Shown here piece after piece: positions 9,058-18,657 of a stretch of 64,000 nucleotides of DNA. The DNA is taken from contig JAEUPF010000003.1 in the NCBI GenBank assembly GCA_016790425.1, forward strand, positions 1 to 64,000. Reading direction: 5' to 3'. This DNA is from Rubrivivax sp. (GTDB lineage: Bacteria > Pseudomonadota > Gammaproteobacteria > Burkholderiales > Burkholderiaceae_C). How positions within the stretch are numbered: the stretch's first letter is position 1; every line of letters begins with the position of its first letter. The notes under the pieces were generated by a model that worked only from the letters and a program-made list of their open reading frames with translations, was not told the origin of the DNA and made no database searches. The position numbers and the translations under genes are program-made.

Positions 9058-9548
9058 CGGCGGCGCCGGTAGGTGACGAAGGCCAGCGGCGTGCCGTCGG
9101 CCGCCACCGCCTCGCGCCGGTCGACCTCGGCGAAGACGGCCGGGTCGATGGGCGGGAAGAAGGCGTCGGCGCCGTCGAAGCGGCGGCCGATGTGCGTGAT
9201 GACGAGCTCGTCGGCCCGCGGCAGCGCCTGCCCGTAGACGTCGGCGCCTCCGAGCACGCACACCTCGGGCTCGCCGGCCAGGCGCAGCAACGCCTCGTCG
9301 AGCGAGCGCAGCGTCTCGGCGCCGGGGGCGATGAAGGCCGCGTCGCGGCTGAGCACGACGTTGCGCCGGCCGGGCAGCGGCCGGAAGCGTTCGGGCAGCG
9401 AGAGCCACGTCTTGCGGCCCATCACCACGGGCTTGCCCGTCGTCACGGCGACCAGGTGACGCCGGTCCGCTGCGTCGCTGAAGAGCAACCCGTTGCCGCG
9501 GCCGATGCCGCCGTCGGCCGCGACGGCGGCCACCAGGGTGAGCTTCAC
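9054..9548 (-). CDS. folA: Dihydrofolate reductase
   Basis: 164 residues, typical length. It reduces dihydrofolate to tetrahydrofolate with NADPH in the cytosol, recycling the dihydrofolate made by ThyA encoded just upstream. Seen: GGIGRGN in the first strand/Met20-loop region, [12 protein letters not shown] (NADPH binding), [13 protein letters not shown] (second nucleotide motif). The substrate Asp is retained at about residue 28 (DAADRR), but the surrounding helix is atypical. The usual Trp of the loop is replaced by Phe-Ser, and the usual aromatic after the Asp is missing. The start overlaps the thyA stop by ATGA. Confidence 0.93.
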   Translation of the reverse strand: MKLTLVAAVAADGGIGRGNGLLFSDAADRRHLVAVTTGKPVVMGRKTWLSLPERFRPLPGRRNVVLSRDAAFIAPGAETLRSLDEALLRLAGEPEVCVLGGADVYGQALPRADELVITHIGRRFDGADAFFPPIDPAVFAEVDRREAVAADGTPLAFVTYRRRR

Positions 9549-10393
9549 ACCGCCACCGGCGCCTTGATCGCCGGGTGCGGGTCATAGCCTTCGATGGCGA
9601 AGTCCTCGTATTCGTAATCGAAGATCGAAGGCGGCCGGCGCTTGAGCACCAGCTGCGGCCACGGTCGCGGTTGGCGCGCCAGCTGCGTGCGCACCTGCTC
9701 GAAGTGGTTGCTGTAGATGTGGCAGTCGCCGCCGGTCCAGATGAACTCGCCGGGTTCGAGGTCGCACTGCTGCGCCAGCAGGTGCGTCAGCAGCGCGTAG
9801 CTGGCGATGTTGAACGGCACGCCGAGGAAGATGTCGGCGCTGCGCTGGTAGAGCTGGCAGCTCAGCTTGCCGCGGGCCGCAGGCGAGCCCGGGCCGGCCG
9901 GGGCCACGTAGAACTGGAAGAACGCGTGGCACGGCGCCAGCGCCATCTTCGGCAGCTCGGCCACGTTCCAGGCGCTGACGATGATGCGGCGGCTGTCGGG
10001 GTTGCTCTTCAACTGCTGCACGACCTGCTCGATCTGGTCGACATGGCCGCCGGGATTGTCCGGACTCGGCGCCGGCCAGCTTCGCCACTGCACGCCGTAG
10101 ACCGGGCCCAGGTCGCCGTCCGGCCGGGCCCACTCGTCCCAGATCGTCACGCCGCGTTCCTGCAGCCAGCGCGCGTTGCCGTCGCCGCGCAGGAACCACA
10201 GCAGTTCCAGCGCGACGCTCCTGAAGTGCACCTTCTTCGTCGTCACCAGCGGAAAGCCCGCCGCGAGGTCGAAGCGCATCTGGTGCCCGAAGACGCTCCG
10301 GGTTCCCGTGCCCGTGCGGTCGGCCTTGGCCACGCCGTGCTCGAAGACGTGGCGCATCAGGTCTTCGTAGGGGCTGTGGGCGGGTTGCGGCAT
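9545..10393 (-). CDS. thyA: Thymidylate synthase
   Basis: 282 residues. It methylates dUMP to dTMP with methylene-tetrahydrofolate. All signatures are present: [12 protein letters not shown] (phosphate Arg), [10 protein letters not shown], the catalytic Cys at about 155 in [31 protein letters not shown] and [12 protein letters not shown]. It is slightly longer than the 264-residue E. coli enzyme; part of the excess is a Pro/Gly/Ala-rich insertion (about residues 164-173) right after the catalytic strand. First gene of the thyA-folA-MFS operon. The internal ATG at 10393 begins the conserved N-terminus (YEDLMRHV). Confidence 0.96.
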   Translation of the reverse strand: MPQPAHSPYEDLMRHVFEHGVAKADRTGTGTRSVFGHQMRFDLAAGFPLVTTKKVHFRSVALELLWFLRGDGNARWLQERGVTIWDEWARPDGDLGPVYGVQWRSWPAPSPDNPGGHVDQIEQVVQQLKSNPDSRRIIVSAWNVAELPKMALAPCHAFFQFYVAPAGPGSPAARGKLSCQLYQRSADIFLGVPFNIASYALLTHLLAQQCDLEPGEFIWTGGDCHIYSNHFEQVRTQLARQPRPWPQLVLKRRPPSIFDYEYEDFAIEGYDPHPAIKAPVAV

Positions 10394-10415
10394 CGCGGCT
10401 TCCAGGATGGGCGGC

Positions 10416-10619
10416 TCAGTGGGAACCGAACAGGGTATCAAGCGCGCCGGCGACCGGGTCGCGCAACTGGCGCTCCAGCGGCATGCCTGGCTTGGGCATC
10501 GACAGCGGTGCCGGCGCCAGCGAGGCCGTGTCCAGCACCAGCGATCGCCCGCTGATCTCGAAGAACGGGTCGAGGTCCCGGGCCGCGGGCGCCATCGCTT
10601 TCGGCGTGCGCAACGGCAT
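10416..10619 (-). CDS. Small hypothetical protein
   Basis: 67 residues from the ATG at 10619. An upstream ATG at 10697 in the same frame would add 26 Arg/Pro-rich residues and is less likely. Codon use is strongly G/C at third positions, as in neighbouring genes, and it fits the gap before thyA with 22 bp spacing, so it could be the first gene of that operon. There are no membrane segments, cysteines or recognisable motifs; the centre reads [21 protein letters not shown] do not recognise the family. It could be a false ORF. Confidence 0.5.
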   Translation of the reverse strand: MPLRTPKAMAPAARDLDPFFEISGRSLVLDTASLAPAPLSMPKPGMPLERQLRDPVAGALDTLFGSH

Positions 10620-10721
10620 GGCGACAGACGCAGGCCGGTGCGATGGCGGTCCGGGAAGACGCCGGCGCGCTCGGCTTCGCCCATGAAGCATGCGCATGGA
10701 TTATGCGCCCCGGCGATTCGT

Positions 10722-12602
10722 TCACCCGACCGCCGGCTCGAGGTCGAACTGCATCGCCGCCAGCCGCGCGTAGAGGCCGCCGCGGGCTACGAGTTCGTCG
10801 TGGCGGCCGACGTCGACGATGCGGCCTTGCTCCATGACGACGATGCGGTCGGCGCGCAGCACGGTGGCCAGGCGGTGCGCGATGACGAGCGTGGTGCGGT
10901 CGCGCATCGCCGCTTCGAGCGCCGCCTGCACCATGCGTTCGCTCTCGGCGTCGAGCGCGCTGGTGGCCTCGTCCAGCAGCAGCAGCGGCGGGTTCTTCAG
11001 CATCGCGCGTGCGATGGCGATGCGCTGGCGCTGGCCGCCCGACAGGCGCACGCCGCGCTCGCCGAGGTAGGTGGCGTAACCCTCGGGCAGGGCACTGATG
11101 AAGTCGTGCGCGAAGGCCGCGCGCGCGGCGGCGCGCACTTCGCCGTCGCCGGCCTCGGGGCGGCCGTAGCGGATGTTCTCCAGCGCCGTGGTCGAGAAGA
11201 CCGTGCTGTCCTGCGGCACCAGGCCGATGCGGCCGCGCAGCGCCGCCAGCGACGCTTCGCGCACCGGCACCCCGTCGATCTCGATGCTGCCCGGTGCCCC
11301 TGCGGTCCCGGCCCTGGCCGCCTCCGCGGGCCCGGCCGGGTGCGCCGCAGCGGCAGCCGCACGGCTTACATCGGCATCGTAGAAGCGCATCAGCAACTGG
11401 AACACCGTGCTCTTGCCGGCACCGCTCGGGCCCACCAGCGCCACCGTTTCGCCGGGGCGCACCTGCAGCGAGAAGTCGGTGAGCGCGGCCTGCCTGGGCC
11501 GCGAAGGGTAGTGGAAGGTGACGTGCGACATCGACACCGCGGCGCCGCGGCCGGCCTGCACCGGCGGCAGGGCGCGCGGCGCCGCCGGCTCGGCCACCGG
11601 CGAGCGCGCCGCGAGCAGCTCCATCAGCCGCTCGGTGGCGCCGGCTGCGCGCAGCACGTCGCCGTAGACCTCGGCCAGCACCGCCACCGAGCTGACGAGG
11701 ATGATCACGAAGACCACCGTCTGGCCCAGGTGGCCGGCGGTGATCTGGCCGGCCAGCACCGCCTGCGTGCCCTGGTACAGGCCCCACAGCAGCGCGCCGA
11801 AGGTGGCGGTGATGATGAAGGCCACCAGCAGCGAGCGCACGCGCGTGCGCTTGCGTGCGGTGTCGAAGGCGCGCTCGGTGCTGGCGGCGAAGCGCTCCGC
11901 CTCGCGCCCTTCCTGCACGAAGCCCTGCACGACCGGGATCTCGTTGAGCACTTCGGCGGCGATGGCGCTGGAGTCGGCCACGCGGTCCTGGCTGGCGCGG
12001 CTGAGCTTGCGCACGCGGCGCCCGAACACCAGGCTGGGCAGCACCACCAGCACGAGGATCCCCAGCACCTGCGACATCACGTAGGGATTGGTCACCACGA
12101 GGGCGACCACGGCGCCGACGCCCATCACCGTGTTGCGCAGGCCCATGCTCAGCGACGAGCCGACGACCGTCTGCACCACGGTGGTGTCGGTGGTCAGGCG
12201 CGAAAGCACCTCGCCGGTCTGCGTGGCCTCGAAGAACTCGGGGCTTTGCCGCACGACGTGCGCGTAGACGGCGTTGCGCAGGTCGGCGGTGATGCGCTCG
12301 CCCAGCCAGGTGACCATGTAGAAGCGCGCCGCCGAGAACACCCCGAGCGCCGCGCCGACCGCGAACAGCGTCAGGAACTGGCCGCGCAGCGCCAGCAGCC
12401 GCTCGCCGGGGTCGGCGGCGACGAGGCCCTTGTCGATGAGCAGCTTCAGCGCCACCGGGAACAGCAGCGTCGACACCGCCGCCAGCACCAGGAACACCAG
12501 CGCCAGCGCGATGCGGCCGCGGTAGGGGCGCAGATAGGGCAGGAGGCCGGAAAGCGCGCGCGGCGTCGAGGCAGCGGCGCGCTGCGCGGGGGGCGGGGGC
12601 AT
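10722..12602 (-). CDS. ABC transporter, fused permease-ATPase (MsbA/LmrA-type exporter half)
   Basis: 626 residues: six-helix transmembrane domain (about 15-320) followed by an ATPase domain. Walker A is GPSGAGKST, the Q-loop GLVPQD, the signature [14 protein letters not shown], Walker [13 protein letters not shown], and the switch His lies in [10 protein letters not shown]. Such half-transporters homodimerise in the inner membrane and flip lipids, drugs or peptides outward. An Ala/Gly/Pro-rich stretch of about 30 residues is inserted between Walker A and the Q-loop, unusual for this fold. The start at 12602 begins a Pro-rich leader ahead of helix 1. The gene diverges from the GGDEF-like gene across 263 bp. 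Confidence 0.92.
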   Translation of the reverse strand: MPPPPAQRAAASTPRALSGLLPYLRPYRGRIALALVFLVLAAVSTLLFPVALKLLIDKGLVAADPGERLLALRGQFLTLFAVGAALGVFSAARFYMVTWLGERITADLRNAVYAHVVRQSPEFFEATQTGEVLSRLTTDTTVVQTVVGSSLSMGLRNTVMGVGAVVALVVTNPYVMSQVLGILVLVVLPSLVFGRRVRKLSRASQDRVADSSAIAAEVLNEIPVVQGFVQEGREAERFAASTERAFDTARKRTRVRSLLVAFIITATFGALLWGLYQGTQAVLAGQITAGHLGQTVVFVIILVSSVAVLAEVYGDVLRAAGATERLMELLAARSPVAEPAAPRALPPVQAGRGAAVSMSHVTFHYPSRPRQAALTDFSLQVRPGETVALVGPSGAGKSTVFQLLMRFYDADVSRAAAAAAHPAGPAEAARAGTAGAPGSIEIDGVPVREASLAALRGRIGLVPQDSTVFSTTALENIRYGRPEAGDGEVRAAARAAFAHDFISALPEGYATYLGERGVRLSGGQRQRIAIARAMLKNPPLLLLDEATSALDAESERMVQAALEAAMRDRTTLVIAHRLATVLRADRIVVMEQGRIVDVGRHDELVARGGLYARLAAMQFDLEPAVG

Positions 12603-12865
12603 GGGCCGCGAGTCTATGCGGCGCGGCAGTCCGGCCCCGTTTGCGGGGGGTGCGTCACGATACGCAACAAGAGCGGCCTCAAACCGCAGGCGGTTGTGGT
12701 CGAATACCACGCAGCTTCGGCCCTGCCCGGGCGAGCGCGCCTGCCGGGACACGACCCGCCGGCGCGCGCTGCCCGCGGGATCGCGGCCGGCCGCCACCGG
12801 TTTTTCACACCCCGCTTTGCCGTTCCGCCTGCGCTGCAGGCCTCGACGTTCCCCCCCGGGCATTC
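12603..12865. promoter_or_regulatory. Divergent intergenic region with imperfect palindrome GCGTCACGATACGCAAC (12652-12668)
   Basis: This gap separates the ABC exporter gene (minus) from the degenerate GGDEF gene (plus). At 12651-12666 there is an inverted repeat, TGCGT-N6-ACGCA. Bases 12652-12668 match 14 of 17 bases of a second site at 30599-30615, in another intergenic region. It is a candidate operator for an unknown regulator. I see no clear sigma-70 hexamers and no small gene in the rest of the gap. Confidence 0.4.
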
Positions 12866-13825
12866 ATGCCGTATCGCTCCGATCCGCCGAAGACCCTGCC
12901 CGCGCCTGCGGCCGCCAAGCCGCGCGGCGCCGCGCCGGGCGCACCGCTCACGCGCACGCCGCCGGCCGAGCCTTCGGCCTTCGCCGCCGGTGTGCCGCTC
13001 GGTTCGCTGGCGCTGCTGTTCGTGGCCGCTTCGGTGGCCGTGGCGGCGCTGCTCGGCTTCGGCCTGGCGGCGTGGATCGAGCCGGTCTCGCCGTGGATGG
13101 TGGGGCTCGCCTCGGCGGTGGGCGTGCTGTGCACGGCGCTGCCGCTGGGCGTGACGCTGCTCGGCTTGGCGCGCCACCGCGCCGCGGCGGTCGCGAGGCC
13201 GCCGGCGCCGGTCGAAGCGCCGACCACGGTTGCCGAAGCGATGCTGCCCGAGCCGCTGCCGGCCGCCGTTGCGCGCGGCCTGCCGCAGGGCCTGGTGCTG
13301 ACGCACGAGAACTTCATGGACATGGTGGCGCGCGAGTGGTCGCGCGCGCGCCGCTACGGCACCGGTGCGGCGCTGTTGCTGGTGCAGGTGGACCGCTACC
13401 CGCGCCTGACCGATGCGCTGGGCGAAGCGGCCGGCGACAAGGTGCTGGCCGAGCTGATCGGCAACACCGCGCCCACGTTGCGCGGTGCCGATGCGCTGGC
13501 CCGCCGCGCCGGCGGCGAGTTCGCGGTCTTCCTCGCCCATGCCGACGCCACCGGTGCACTCGATGTGGCCGAACGCATCCGCGAGCGCGCCGAGCAGATG
13601 GAGGTGGCGGCGGCCGGCCGCCGTGTCCGTTTCACCGTCAGCGTCGGCGTGGCGCACCTCCGGCCGGCGCACCTGCATCTGCAGGCGTTCATCGACGACG
13701 TGACCGAGGCGCTGGCGGCCGCGCGCACCGTGGGCGGCAACTGTGTTCGCGCCGCGCCGGTGGACGCGCGGCCGGCGGCCGGCCCCGGCCCGGCACGCGA
13801 CGGGTCGCGGGCCGACAAGGGCTGA
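12866..13825 (+). CDS. Membrane protein with degenerate GGDEF domain
   Basis: 319 residues. Two membrane helices lie at about 44-70 and 77-103; after a linker a GGDEF-fold domain runs from about 145 to 290. The signature is AGGEF at 215-219 in place of GG(D/E)EF, so the third position, a metal ligand in active diguanylate cyclases, is glycine. The substrate-binding Asn of the usual FKxxND motif is Thr here (YPRLTDALGE). The first metal Asp (VQVDRY) is kept. I infer it does not make c-di-GMP and may instead bind a nucleotide or act as a scaffold. The C-terminal tail is disordered. Start chosen because the helices follow directly. Confidence 0.82.
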   Translation: MPYRSDPPKTLPAPAAAKPRGAAPGAPLTRTPPAEPSAFAAGVPLGSLALLFVAASVAVAALLGFGLAAWIEPVSPWMVGLASAVGVLCTALPLGVTLLGLARHRAAAVARPPAPVEAPTTVAEAMLPEPLPAAVARGLPQGLVLTHENFMDMVAREWSRARRYGTGAALLLVQVDRYPRLTDALGEAAGDKVLAELIGNTAPTLRGADALARRAGGEFAVFLAHADATGALDVAERIRERAEQMEVAAAGRRVRFTVSVGVAHLRPAHLHLQAFIDDVTEALAAARTVGGNCVRAAPVDARPAAGPGPARDGSRADKG

Positions 13826-13918
13826 GGCGCACCCAGCGCCGGACAGCGCCGGACGGCACCGGACAGCGCTGGCAGCGCTGGCAGCGTGCCGATAGACGGC
13901 CGCCGCGGCGCCGCGGCG
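13826..13918. repeat. Short imperfect 9-10 bp tandem repeats between convergent genes
   Basis: Bases about 13838-13890 consist of imperfect copies of GGACAGCGCC / GGCAGCGCT. They lie between the stop codons of the GGDEF-like gene and the AttH-like gene. No clear hairpin with a T-run is present. This may be a slippage-derived spacer. Confidence 0.45.
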
Positions 13919-15115
13919 TCACCCCGCCAGCTTCAGCGGCGAGGCGTAGCCGGTCATCTCGAGGTAGCCCAGGCCGATGCGGCGGCCGCTCGCTTCGAGC
14001 AGTTCGGCCAGCCCTTCCCAGTACACGGCGCCCGTGCCGGCCCGGCCGTCGAGCTCCTGCGCATCGAGCAGGGCGCGCACGGTGTGCACGCCCGCGGGCG
14101 TGTGCACCTGCCACTGCACCGGGTAGCTCGCGTTCGTCGCCGCGCTGCGCCAGCGCCGCTCGGGCTCGAAGCGCACTTCGTCGGGGGCGAACGAGCGTGC
14201 CGCGCCGGCGGCGGCAGACCCTGCGCGCCAGCTGCCGCCGGCCCACAGCGCGCTGCCGTCGGCGCGGCGCAGGCGGAAGGCGGTGAGGGCGCTGCCGTCG
14301 AAGAGGTTGATGCCGATCCAGTCCCAGCCGACGGCTTGCGGGTGCAGCAGCACGTCGCTCCACTCGTGGTCCAGCCAGGCGCGGCCGTTCAGCCGCAGCG
14401 GCCGGCCTGCGTTCACTTCGAGCGTCAGCGCGGCGTCGAGCTGCGGCTGGCTGTAGTAGTGGCTCGCCTGGTGCTCCTGCGGACCCTTGCGCGAGAAGCC
14501 GGCATCGCCTTGCAGCAGCGGCGGGCTGCCAGCTTGCAGCGTGCCGGCCAGCGCGAACGATTCGCTGCGCACCTGCACGGCCCAGCGCGACGCGTGCACC
14601 GGGCTCGCCGGGTCGCGCGCCAGCTGCCAGCGCGCCAGGTGCAGCGCGGCGTCGGCCGTGGCGGCGCGGTCGGGACCGCTCAGCGCGGCATCGGGCTGGC
14701 CGTTCCAGCGGCCGATGCGCTGCGCGTGCAGATGTCTGCGGCCGCCCAGATCGGTGATCGCCGCGTGCGCGAAGAGCAGGTGGCGCGGCACGAAGCGGCC
14801 GCGCTCGTCGTCGGCAGCGACAGCGGCGGCCCCGGTGACGCGGCTGCGGAAGAACGTCACCTGGAAGCCGTGCGAAGGCTCGGGCGGCACCGGCGCGGCG
14901 GCGCCGGCCGGTCCGGAGGTCGCAGCCAGCCAGCCGGTGACGTACCACCACTCGATGCGCGCCGCGAGGTGCGCGCCGTGGTCGCGCGGGAAGGCCAGCG
15001 CATTGCCGCGCTGCACGGCCGCCTCGGCAGCGGTGTGGGCCGCGGCCGGCGCGGTGGCGGGCACGGCGGCGCATGCCGCGCAAGCCGCGAGCCAGGCCCG
15101 CCGCGCCGGATTCAC
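13919..15115 (-). CDS. AttH/carotenoid 1,2-hydratase-like (lipocalin-fold) secreted protein
   Basis: 398 residues with an Ala-rich export signal (helix about 8-26; no lipobox is obvious). The body matches the AttH/CrtC-like double-lipocalin family: IEWWYVTGWL, GFQVTFFRSRV, HLLFAHAAITD, SHYYSQPQL, AWLDHEWSD and WDWIGINLFDGSALTAFRLR. The family includes hydroxyneurosporene hydratase, but most members are exported partners of ABC systems such as Agrobacterium AttEFGH. The GTG start (15115-15113) overlaps the permease stop as GTGA, with GGAGGAC upstream, so it is translationally coupled to the permease. Ligand unknown. A true carotenoid hydratase role is unlikely without crt neighbours. Confidence 0.85.
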   Translation of the reverse strand: MNPARRAWLAACAACAAVPATAPAAAHTAAEAAVQRGNALAFPRDHGAHLAARIEWWYVTGWLAATSGPAGAAAPVPPEPSHGFQVTFFRSRVTGAAAVAADDERGRFVPRHLLFAHAAITDLGGRRHLHAQRIGRWNGQPDAALSGPDRAATADAALHLARWQLARDPASPVHASRWAVQVRSESFALAGTLQAGSPPLLQGDAGFSRKGPQEHQASHYYSQPQLDAALTLEVNAGRPLRLNGRAWLDHEWSDVLLHPQAVGWDWIGINLFDGSALTAFRLRRADGSALWAGGSWRAGSAAAGAARSFAPDEVRFEPERRWRSAATNASYPVQWQVHTPAGVHTVRALLDAQELDGRAGTGAVYWEGLAELLEASGRRIGLGYLEMTGYASPLKLAG

Positions 15116-17811
15116 CAGTCCTCCTTCACCGACAGCACGGCGCTCACCGCCGTGGCGCCGCGCGCCGCCCAGGCGGCGGTCAGCGTGCCGGCGGCGAACA
15201 CGGCTGCGCACAGGGCCGTCAGGCGCCCGGCCGGCAGCACCATGTCCATCGTCCAGTGAAAGCTCTGCGGATTGACCACGTGCACGAGCACCGCGCTCAC
15301 CGCCAGGCCGAGCGCAAGCCCCACCAGCGTCCCGGCGGCCACCCAGGCCGCGGCCTCGCCGGTGACGACGGCCAGCAACTGCCGCCGCGTCAGCCCCAGG
15401 TGCGTGAGCAGGCCGAACTCCTTGCGTCGCGCCAGCACCTGCGCCGAGAGGCTCGCGGCGATGCCCACCAGGCCGATCGCGATGGCCACCGCCTGCAGGT
15501 AGTAGGTGACCGCGAAGCTGCGGTCGAAGATGCGCAGCGACACGGCGCGCAGTTCGCCGGTGGTGGCGAAGTCGAGCAGCGCCGGGTCGGGCAGCAGCGC
15601 GCGAACCGCGGCCATCACCTGGGCGGCATCGGCACCCGGCGCCAGCCACAGCGCGAGGTCGCTGATGCGGTCGTCGCCGGTGAGGCGGCGGTAGGTCGCG
15701 CGCTCGATGGCGATGGAGCCGAACTGGCGCGCGAAGTCGCGGTAGACGCCGCGCACGTGCACCTCGATGCCGCCCGCGGGCCGCTGCGCCGGCGCCGACG
15801 CCGCCGCGGGCAACGGCAGCACGAGTTGCGACCCCGGGTGCGCGCCGTACAGCGCCTCGACCGCCTCGCTGACGAAGACGCCGGGCAGTGTCGCGTGCGG
15901 CGGCAGCGCCGGCGCCACCAGCGCCAGCGGCGTGGCGGCGGCGCCAGCCGTTGCGGACGAGGCACCCCCGGTGCCACGCCCATCGCTGCTCAGCGGCCGC
16001 GCCATCAGCGCCACCGCCGGCCGTCCCGGTTGCAGTTGGAGCGTCCGCACGCGCGAGGTGGCCACGCGCTGCACGCCGCTCAGGCCCTGCACCCGCGCTT
16101 CGAAGCCGCTCGGCAGCCACGCCGTCTCGGCCATCGCCGCAGTGGCGGCGGTGCGCGCGTAGAGATCGGCCGGCAGCACCTGGTCGAGCCAGTCCGAGAC
16201 GCTGGTGCGAAAGCTCGCCACCATCACCGTCAGCGCCACCGACAGTGCAAGGCTCGCGACGACGCCGGCCGTCGCTGCGGTGGCCGTGGCGCGCTGATGC
16301 GCGGCGCGTCGCCACGCCAGCAGCACGAGCGGCGAATCGAACCGCGGCTGGCGGGCCGTCAGCGCGTGCACGACGGCCGGCACCGCCGCGACGCCGCCAC
16401 ACAGCAGCAAGGCCACCGACGCATAGGCCGCCAACGGCAGGCCGGCCAGCGGCGGCATGAACGCCAGCGCCGTTCCCAGCCCCAGCAGCGCCAGCGCCGG
16501 CCAGGCGCGCGGCGCGGTCGCGGCCGGGTCGCCCAGGCCCTTCAGCGCCATGGCCGGCTGCAGCCTGCCCGCCGCGCGTGCGGGAAAGAGGCCCCCGGCC
16601 ATGGCCGAGGCCACGCCCAGCGCCAGCAGCATGGCGGCTGCCGGCGTGCTCCAGTGCAGTGCCGGCCGCGTGCCGGCAGCGCCGGCGAAGTAGCCGCCGC
16701 CGAGGTCGCCGGCCAGCGCCACGAGTGCGAGTTCCGCCATCGCCGTGCCCGCGGCCACGCCGATCAAGCCGCCGGCCAGCCCGACGGCCGCGCATTCGCC
16801 CAGCACCAGCAGCGCGCGGCCGCGTGCCGTGAGGCCGAGTACGCCGAGCAGCGCCAGCGCCGGCGTGCGCTGCGCCACCGACAGCGCCACGACCGAGAAA
16901 ACGAGGAAGCCGCCGACGAACAGCGCCACCCCGGCCAGCACCGTGAGGTTGACGCGGTAGGCGCGAGAGAGGTCGGACACGCGCGCTTCGGCCTCGGCCG
17001 GAACGACGGCGAGGACGGTGCCGGGCAGCGGCAGCCGGGCCAGCCGTTGGCGCAGCGACAGCGCATCGTGCCCCGGTGCCAGGCGCAGGTCGATGCGCGA
17101 GATGCGGCCGTTGAAACCGAACAACCGCTGCGCCGCGGCGATGTCCATCACCAGCAGCGGTGCGCCGCCGGTGGCCACGTCGCCGGCAACACGCAGCGCT
17201 GCCCATTGCGGGCCGGCTTGCAGCTCCAGGTGCGTCAGCGGCGACGCCTGCAGCCGTTCGCGCGCGGCCCGGTTGACGAACACGACGCCGGGGTCGAGGA
17301 AGACCTGCGGCGGCTCGCCGCGCGCGGGCAACGGCAGCAGCGCCGGCGCCAGCGCCGCGATGCGCAGCGCATCGACGCCGAGCACGCGCACGGCAACGCG
17401 GCGGCTGCTGTCCGCGGCGGCGCGGGCGTGCGTTTCCACCTCGACCACCGCGCTCGCCTGCGCCACCGCTTCGTCGGCGAGGACGGCGGTGAACAGCGCG
17501 TCGGGAAAGCCCTCCCGCTGGCCGGCCAGCGTGAGGTCGGGCTCGCCGTTGGCGCTGCGCACCGCGGCGGCGAATTCGCCCAGCGCCGAGCGGTTGATGA
17601 GGTGCACCGACCACGCCAGCGCCACCCCCAGGCTCACCGCGAGCAGCGCCACGGCGTGCCGCCACGGGTGGTGCCGCCATTCGCGCCAGACGAGCGGCGC
17701 GAGGCCCGTCACGCCGATCGTGCCTTCGGTGCCGATCGGGGTGCCGACCGTGCCTGGGGTGCCGTTCGTCCCTGGCTTGCCGATCGTGCCGGTGGTGCGG
17801 TTCATGCCCAT
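15112..17811 (-). CDS. ABC transporter permease, FtsX/MacB-type with two FtsX modules
   Basis: About 899 residues. After a short N-terminal segment there is a membrane helix (about 55-75), a periplasmic domain, three central helices, further helices in the middle, a second periplasmic domain and three C-terminal helices ending at the stop. This is the YbbP/LolC-like layout that works with a separate ATPase to extract or move lipoproteins and lipids. The N-terminus is a Gly-Thr-rich low-complexity run (about residues 5-36) encoded by 9-bp repeats. The true start might lie downstream of it, near [12 protein letters not shown] 17811 and ATG 17805 are both possible. Follows its ATPase gene by 31 bp. 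Confidence 0.88.
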   Translation of the reverse strand: MGMNRTTGTIGKPGTNGTPGTVGTPIGTEGTIGVTGLAPLVWREWRHHPWRHAVALLAVSLGVALAWSVHLINRSALGEFAAAVRSANGEPDLTLAGQREGFPDALFTAVLADEAVAQASAVVEVETHARAAADSSRRVAVRVLGVDALRIAALAPALLPLPARGEPPQVFLDPGVVFVNRAARERLQASPLTHLELQAGPQWAALRVAGDVATGGAPLLVMDIAAAQRLFGFNGRISRIDLRLAPGHDALSLRQRLARLPLPGTVLAVVPAEAEARVSDLSRAYRVNLTVLAGVALFVGGFLVFSVVALSVAQRTPALALLGVLGLTARGRALLVLGECAAVGLAGGLIGVAAGTAMAELALVALAGDLGGGYFAGAAGTRPALHWSTPAAAMLLALGVASAMAGGLFPARAAGRLQPAMALKGLGDPAATAPRAWPALALLGLGTALAFMPPLAGLPLAAYASVALLLCGGVAAVPAVVHALTARQPRFDSPLVLLAWRRAAHQRATATAATAGVVASLALSVALTVMVASFRTSVSDWLDQVLPADLYARTAATAAMAETAWLPSGFEARVQGLSGVQRVATSRVRTLQLQPGRPAVALMARPLSSDGRGTGGASSATAGAAATPLALVAPALPPHATLPGVFVSEAVEALYGAHPGSQLVLPLPAAASAPAQRPAGGIEVHVRGVYRDFARQFGSIAIERATYRRLTGDDRISDLALWLAPGADAAQVMAAVRALLPDPALLDFATTGELRAVSLRIFDRSFAVTYYLQAVAIAIGLVGIAASLSAQVLARRKEFGLLTHLGLTRRQLLAVVTGEAAAWVAAGTLVGLALGLAVSAVLVHVVNPQSFHWTMDMVLPAGRLTALCAAVFAAGTLTAAWAARGATAVSAVLSVKEDW
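17708..17802. repeat. 9-bp quasi-tandem repeat encoding a Gly-Thr-rich N-terminus
   Basis: On the plus strand variants of CGGTGCCGAT / CCGTGCCTGG recur about every 9 bases. In the permease frame (minus) this gives repeated GT, PGT and IGT units, unlike anything normally found before the first helix of FtsX-type permeases. This suggests slippage expansion or a mis-assigned start. Confidence 0.6.
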
Positions 17812-17842
17812 GCCGCTGATGCGCAAGACGCGCCGCGGTCCT

Positions 17843-18523
17843 TCAGAGCCCGCGCGGCGCTGCTTCGCCGACGCCCGACGGCGTCAGTCGCAGCGTGCGG
17901 TCGGCCAGCGCCGCCGCCGCGGCAGAGTGCGTGACCAGCAGGCACGCGGCGCCGGCGTCGCGCACCTGCGCGCGCAGCACGTCGAGCACGACCGCGGCGG
18001 TGGCCGGGTCGAGGTTGCCGGTGGGCTCGTCGGCGAGGATCAGGCGCGGGCCGTGCACGACGGCGCGCGCGATGGCCACGCGCTGCAACTGGCCGCCCGA
18101 AAGCTGCGCCGGCCAGCGCCCGCCCAGACCCGCGAGCCCGACGCTGGCCAGCGCCGCTTCGGCGCGCGCCAGGCCGGCGCCGCGGCCGAGCCCGGCCAGC
18201 CACAGCGGCAAGGCGACGTTCTCGGCCAGCGGCAGGTGCGGCAGCACGTGGAAGGCCTGGAAGACGAAGCCGATGCGCTGGCGCCGCACGAGTGCCAGAC
18301 CGTCGTCGTCGAGCGTGGCCAGATCGGTGCCGTCGAAGACGATGCGCCCGCCGTCCGGGCGGTCGAGGCCGGCGATGCAGTTGAGCAGCGTCGACTTGCC
18401 CACGCCGCTCTCGCCCACCAGCGCGACGAACTCGCCGGCCGCCAGCCGCAGCGAGACACCTTCGAACACCGTGCTGGCGCCGTAGCGGCGGGCGAGCTGG
18501 TCGATCTCGAGCATGAACGGCAT
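17843..18523 (-). CDS. ABC transporter ATP-binding protein, LolD/MacB-type
   Basis: 226 residues, a single ATPase domain. Walker A is GESGVGKST, the Q-loop FVFQAF, the signature [14 protein letters not shown], Walker [13 protein letters not shown], and the H-loop VTHS. This sequence type pairs with FtsX-like permeases, and such a permease follows directly. First gene of the three-gene operon ATPase, permease, AttH-like protein. Start at 18523 (MPFMLEID); the second ATG at 18514 is equally possible. The frame also reads further upstream, but that part overlaps the divergent SDR promoter. Confidence 0.93.
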   Translation of the reverse strand: MPFMLEIDQLARRYGASTVFEGVSLRLAAGEFVALVGESGVGKSTLLNCIAGLDRPDGGRIVFDGTDLATLDDDGLALVRRQRIGFVFQAFHVLPHLPLAENVALPLWLAGLGRGAGLARAEAALASVGLAGLGGRWPAQLSGGQLQRVAIARAVVHGPRLILADEPTGNLDPATAAVVLDVLRAQVRDAGAACLLVTHSAAAAALADRTLRLTPSGVGEAAPRGL

Positions 18524-18657
18524 AAGGCGCGGCGATGATGCCGCAAGGCTGCGTGCTATCGTGCCGAGCACACCGCGTGCCCATCGTGGAGCTTGCGATG
18601 CCGGGCCCTCCCGGCGCTGCGCTGTGCTCCCGCCGCGGCCAGGGGAGCTTCTCGAAA

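Noticed and set aside
10407..13154. Open frame of 915 codons on the plus strand
   Set aside because: It runs antisense to thyA and the ABC exporter; its sequence is His/Arg/Gln-rich without motifs, as expected for a GC-rich shadow frame.
13919..17680. Open frame of 1253 codons on the minus strand joining the permease region to the AttH-like gene
   Set aside because: Only the last about 398 codons are the real AttH-like gene; the rest is an out-of-frame, Arg-rich reading of the permease gene.
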